DNA of 6,191 nt from Ignavibacteriales bacterium (GTDB lineage Bacteria; Bacteroidota; Ignavibacteria; Ignavibacteriales; Melioribacteraceae). The translations under genes were made by a program, and so were the position numbers. The notes beneath the pieces were generated by a model. The model was given only the letters and a program-made list of their open reading frames with translations. It ran no database searches and had not been told where the DNA came from. Shown here in pieces: positions 3,880-6,191 of this stretch. The DNA is taken from positions 1 through 6,191 of the forward strand of contig JAFGID010000272.1 in the NCBI GenBank assembly GCA_016929735.1, given 5' to 3'. Within the stretch, counting starts at the first letter, position 1, and each line of letters opens with the position of its first letter.

Positions 3880-6191
3880 ATGGAACAAAGGAAACTTACC
3901 TATCTACTACTTATTATTGGTTTACTAACATTCTTCTATTCGAATTTATTTTCTCAAGAACGGCCTGATATTTCATCACCAATGACAATTTCACCAATTT
4001 CAGAGACCAACGAAGAAATGAAGATTGAAAAGCCGACCAATAACACTTCACATCTAAACAAACCCACTGAATATGGAAGCATGCATGGTAATGCGATTTT
4101 AGGAAGTTTAGGTGATTCTTCGTCGTATGTTATTGTTCCTCATGATTTTCTTTTTAATAACCAAACCTACGATGGTTCTATTGAGATGTGGATCTATCCT
4201 ACTGATGTTTCCAATACACCTGTATTGATTTCTAAAGGTGCTACTGGAAACCAGACATTTCTATTGGGAATATCTTCTTCTGATTCAAAATTATTTTTTA
4301 GAATCGGATCAACGGTGTATGATGATCCGGGAAGTACAACCATTCCACTAAATCAGTGGACACATGTTGCGGTAACCTGGACAGGAGGTTCAAATTTTGT
4401 AGTCAGTTTTTATATCAATGGAGTACTAAGTGGTACAACTGGAGCAATATCTGCAACTATGAACTCAAATACAGATGAAGTACGAATTGGTGGAAGTCAG
4501 TTTTGGCCGGATTGTTTTTTCTCAGGAAATATTGATGAAGTAAGATTCTGGGATCCCACTTTAACCCCTGAACAGGTGGCCGTAAACCGCTTCGTTGGGC
4601 TTGGTGATGGTTACGAAGCTGATTTGAATAATGCTTTAACAAACAGTACTTTTTACGATGGTTTGATATCTTCTTGGACATTTAACACAGGTGGGCATGC
4701 TTATGATGATTTTAATGATTTTGATGGAACTTATCATAACTGTGGTGCTTACTGGGCATCCGCTGCAGGTTTTCCTATGCCTTATAATATGGTATTACAT
4801 TGTCCTGGTGGCGACTCCAATTATGTTAGAGTTCCTAATAATTCTGTTTTTGTTCAAAATGGTGCAGGTTCATTCGAGGCATGGGTTTATCAAACAGAGC
4901 AATCAACGACTCATATAATTGCTTCTAAAGGAGATTTTGATTTGTTCTGGGGTATTAGAGCCAGTATAGGAAATAGACAAGTTTTATGTATTAATGGAAA
5001 TCCACAATATGAGAACAGCGATGGTATAGCGATTGAATTGAACACTTGGACACATGTTGCGGTTACATGGCTTTCTTCATCAGGTGATTATATTGTTAAT
5101 TTCTATGTTAATGGACAGAAAAGTGGCTCAACCTTGACACAAACAAATACTTGGCAATCAAACACCGAGCAATTTATTATCGGAGGTTGGACATACGGAT
5201 TAAACAATAATTTTAAGGGATATATTGATGAATTCAGAATGTGGGATAATGTGCTAACAGAAGAAAAAATCAGAAAAAATATGAGTGTTTCAGGCAGGAA
5301 TTTAATATCCGATGTGTATCTGGATGCTATCTGGAATTTTGATGGTAACTTGCTTAATTTCTCTTCTACTTCAGGAATAAATGGAACATTTAAAAATGGT
5401 TCTACTAATGCTTGTAGATTGAGTGGGTATTTGAATGAGAATACAACGGCAGCTTATGGTAGTTGGTTAGTTGCTCATCCTACTACAATTTTTGATGATT
5501 CGCTTGCGCATGGTAAATTCTATAAGAGTGTTCCTAATAAAGAAATCCCTGACCAAGCAACTATATTAGATACCATTAATATTCCAGGTTTATACTCTAG
5601 TGTTTTTTCCAGTATGGCACTATTTTTACATATTCAACATGAACAAAACACTAATCTTGATATAACACTTACTGCTCCAAATGGGCATAGTGTTGATGTG
5701 TCAACAGATAATGGTTCTTCTTCTGACAATGGATATTTAACTATATTATGGGATGGTGCATCTCATCAGATTACAGGTACTACATTATTAGCACCTTGGA
5801 CAAAGGATGTTCGACCTGAGAATCCGATGGGTACGATGAACAACACATCTATAGAGGGTAATTGGATATTACAGATAGCAGATGACGCCTCATCAAATAC
5901 GGGTAAATTAATTGGATGGGGAGTTCATTTCAATGGTGTAGTTACCGATATTGAAGACGAAGGAACAATTCCAACAGAATTCGCTCTTGAACAAAATTAT
6001 CCAAATCCATTTAACCCGACAACAAAGATAGAATACAGCATAGCCAATGCAGGATTAGTAGAGTTGAAGATATACAATATCCTTGGCGAAGAGATAACCA
6101 CATTAGTAAATGAGATACAGAATCCTGGTAAGCACACAATAGAATTTAATGGAATTGATTTATCAAGTGGTGTGTATTTCTACAGGATAAC
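3880..6191 (+). CDS. Secreted multidomain protein: signal peptide, two LamG-like modules, P domain, T9SS sorting domain (3' end outside window)
   Basis: The frame is open for 770 codons from the ATG at 3880 to the window edge; only the last 10-20 residues or so should be missing, judging from the other sorting domain. Residues 1-26 form a signal peptide: basic EQRK, a hydrophobic core LLLIIGLLTFFY, then a likely cleavage site near SNLFSQ. Residues 74-238 and 306-470 are two homologous LamG/concanavalin A-like modules, each with a YVxVP strand, a WTHVAVTW strand (160-167 and 390-397), an NG turn and a G(N/Y)IDE(V/F)R(F/M)WD strand. Such modules often bind glycans or proteins. Residues about 548-689 match the P (proprotein convertase) domain: IPD (556-558), NLDITLTAPNG (592-602), GNWILQIADD (660-669) and GKLIGWGVHF (675-684). 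From residue 701 a T9SS type A sorting domain begins. No catalytic domain is visible, so an adhesin or surface-binding role is more likely than protease activity. It is divergent from clpC, with its own ribosome site. Domain calls are strong; the ligand is unknown. Confidence 0.9.
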   Translation, partial: MEQRKLTYLLLIIGLLTFFYSNLFSQERPDISSPMTISPISETNEEMKIEKPTNNTSHLNKPTEYGSMHGNAILGSLGDSSSYVIVPHDFLFNNQTYDGSIEMWIYPTDVSNTPVLISKGATGNQTFLLGISSSDSKLFFRIGSTVYDDPGSTTIPLNQWTHVAVTWTGGSNFVVSFYINGVLSGTTGAISATMNSNTDEVRIGGSQFWPDCFFSGNIDEVRFWDPTLTPEQVAVNRFVGLGDGYEADLNNALTNSTFYDGLISSWTFNTGGHAYDDFNDFDGTYHNCGAYWASAAGFPMPYNMVLHCPGGDSNYVRVPNNSVFVQNGAGSFEAWVYQTEQSTTHIIASKGDFDLFWGIRASIGNRQVLCINGNPQYENSDGIAIELNTWTHVAVTWLSSSGDYIVNFYVNGQKSGSTLTQTNTWQSNTEQFIIGGWTYGLNNNFKGYIDEFRMWDNVLTEEKIRKNMSVSGRNLISDVYLDAIWNFDGNLLNFSSTSGINGTFKNGSTNACRLSGYLNENTTAAYGSWLVAHPTTIFDDSLAHGKFYKSVPNKEIPDQATILDTINIPGLYSSVFSSMALFLHIQHEQNTNLDITLTAPNGHSVDVSTDNGSSSDNGYLTILWDGASHQITGTTLLAPWTKDVRPENPMGTMNNTSIEGNWILQIADDASSNTGKLIGWGVHFNGVVTDIEDEGTIPTEFALEQNYPNPFNPTTKIEYSIANAGLVELKIYNILGEEITTLVNEIQNPGKHTIEFNGIDLSSGVYFYRI
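4099..5289 (+). repeat. Tandem LamG-like module duplication (period about 231 residues)
   Basis: Copy 1 covers 4099-4593 and copy 2 covers 4795-5289. Three anchors keep nearly constant spacing: the YVxVP strand (residues 83 and 315), WTHVAVTW (160 and 390) and the IDE-R-WD strand (216 and 447), offsets of 230-232 residues. The linkers after each copy also look related, each containing W-(T/N)-F followed by an Asp/Asn/Gly-rich stretch (residues 266 and 485). The 17-nt stretch TGGACACATGTTGCGGT is identical at 4357-4373 and 5047-5063, while flanking sequence has diverged, which indicates an internal duplication with strong selection or partial conversion at this strand. Confidence 0.8.
5521..5946 (+). 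other. P domain (proprotein convertase P/Homo B type) within the secreted protein
   Basis: About 142 residues show the conserved order of this beta-sandwich family: an IPD start, alternating hydrophobic strands with LDITLTAPNG, an ILWDGA segment, a W-T-KDVRPENPM stretch, GNWILQIADD and a final GWGVHF strand. In known proteins the P domain usually follows a subtilisin-type protease domain and stabilises it. In secreted bacterial proteins it also occurs with other domains. Here it follows LamG modules and precedes the sorting domain. Confidence 0.85.
5980..6191 (+). other. T9SS type A C-terminal sorting domain (cut by the window edge)
   Basis: The translation begins FALEQNYPNPFNPTTK and continues through IYNILGEEI, TLVNEI and SSGVYFYRI, collinear with the complete copy at 109-363. 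Only the final basic strand is missing. Isoleucine codons change sharply here: 7 of 9 are ATA, compared with about 14 of 49 in the rest of the gene by hand count. Confidence 0.92.

Noticed and set aside
4457..4918. Open stretches on both strands within the LamG/P-domain gene (minus 4457-4681, plus 4691-4918)
   Set aside because: They overlap the long continuous frame from 3880 that encodes conserved LamG modules and a coherent protein, so they are shadows.

Overview
This AT-rich window most likely comes from a member of the FCB bacteria, probably Ignavibacteria or a close Bacteroidota/Chlorobiota relative. The main evidence is two separate genes carrying a type A sorting domain of the type IX secretion system (T9SS), with the QNYPNPFNP...TK and LVNE...G...SG(I/V)YFY pattern typical of that group. 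The ClpC and the Thermus-type PyrE are compatible with this but do not decide it.

Layout. (1) Positions 1-366, plus strand: the 3' end of a secreted protein. Its first visible residues resemble the end of a subtilisin-like (S8) catalytic domain and are followed by a complete T9SS sorting domain. (2) Positions 374-403: a strong, perfectly paired hairpin between two convergent genes, probably a bidirectional terminator. (3) Positions 431-3517, minus strand: clpC followed 12 bp later by pyrE, a likely two-gene operon read leftward. ClpC is a full-length Hsp100 unfoldase with two N-terminal repeats, two AAA+ modules and a UVR motif in its middle domain. PyrE is orotate phosphoribosyltransferase. 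(4) Positions 3518-3879: a very AT-rich divergent intergenic region that should hold promoters for clpC (left) and the next gene (right). (5) Positions 3880-6191, plus strand: a long open gene cut by the window edge (770 complete codons visible). It encodes a signal peptide, two LamG-like (concanavalin A-like) modules in tandem at a spacing of about 231 residues, a P (proprotein convertase) domain, and most of a second T9SS sorting domain.

Two housekeeping genes, for regulated proteolysis and pyrimidine synthesis, thus sit between two genes for exported, probably cell-surface or extracellular, T9SS cargo. The window shows no mobile element, CRISPR array, tRNA or rRNA. No clearly new molecular system is evident. 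The points most worth a second look are the large LamG-LamG-P-domain protein without a visible protease domain, the sharp change in isoleucine codon use in its sorting domain (possible domain exchange), the unusual YGF sequence where ClpC normally has its ClpP-docking tripeptide, and the clpC-pyrE pairing.
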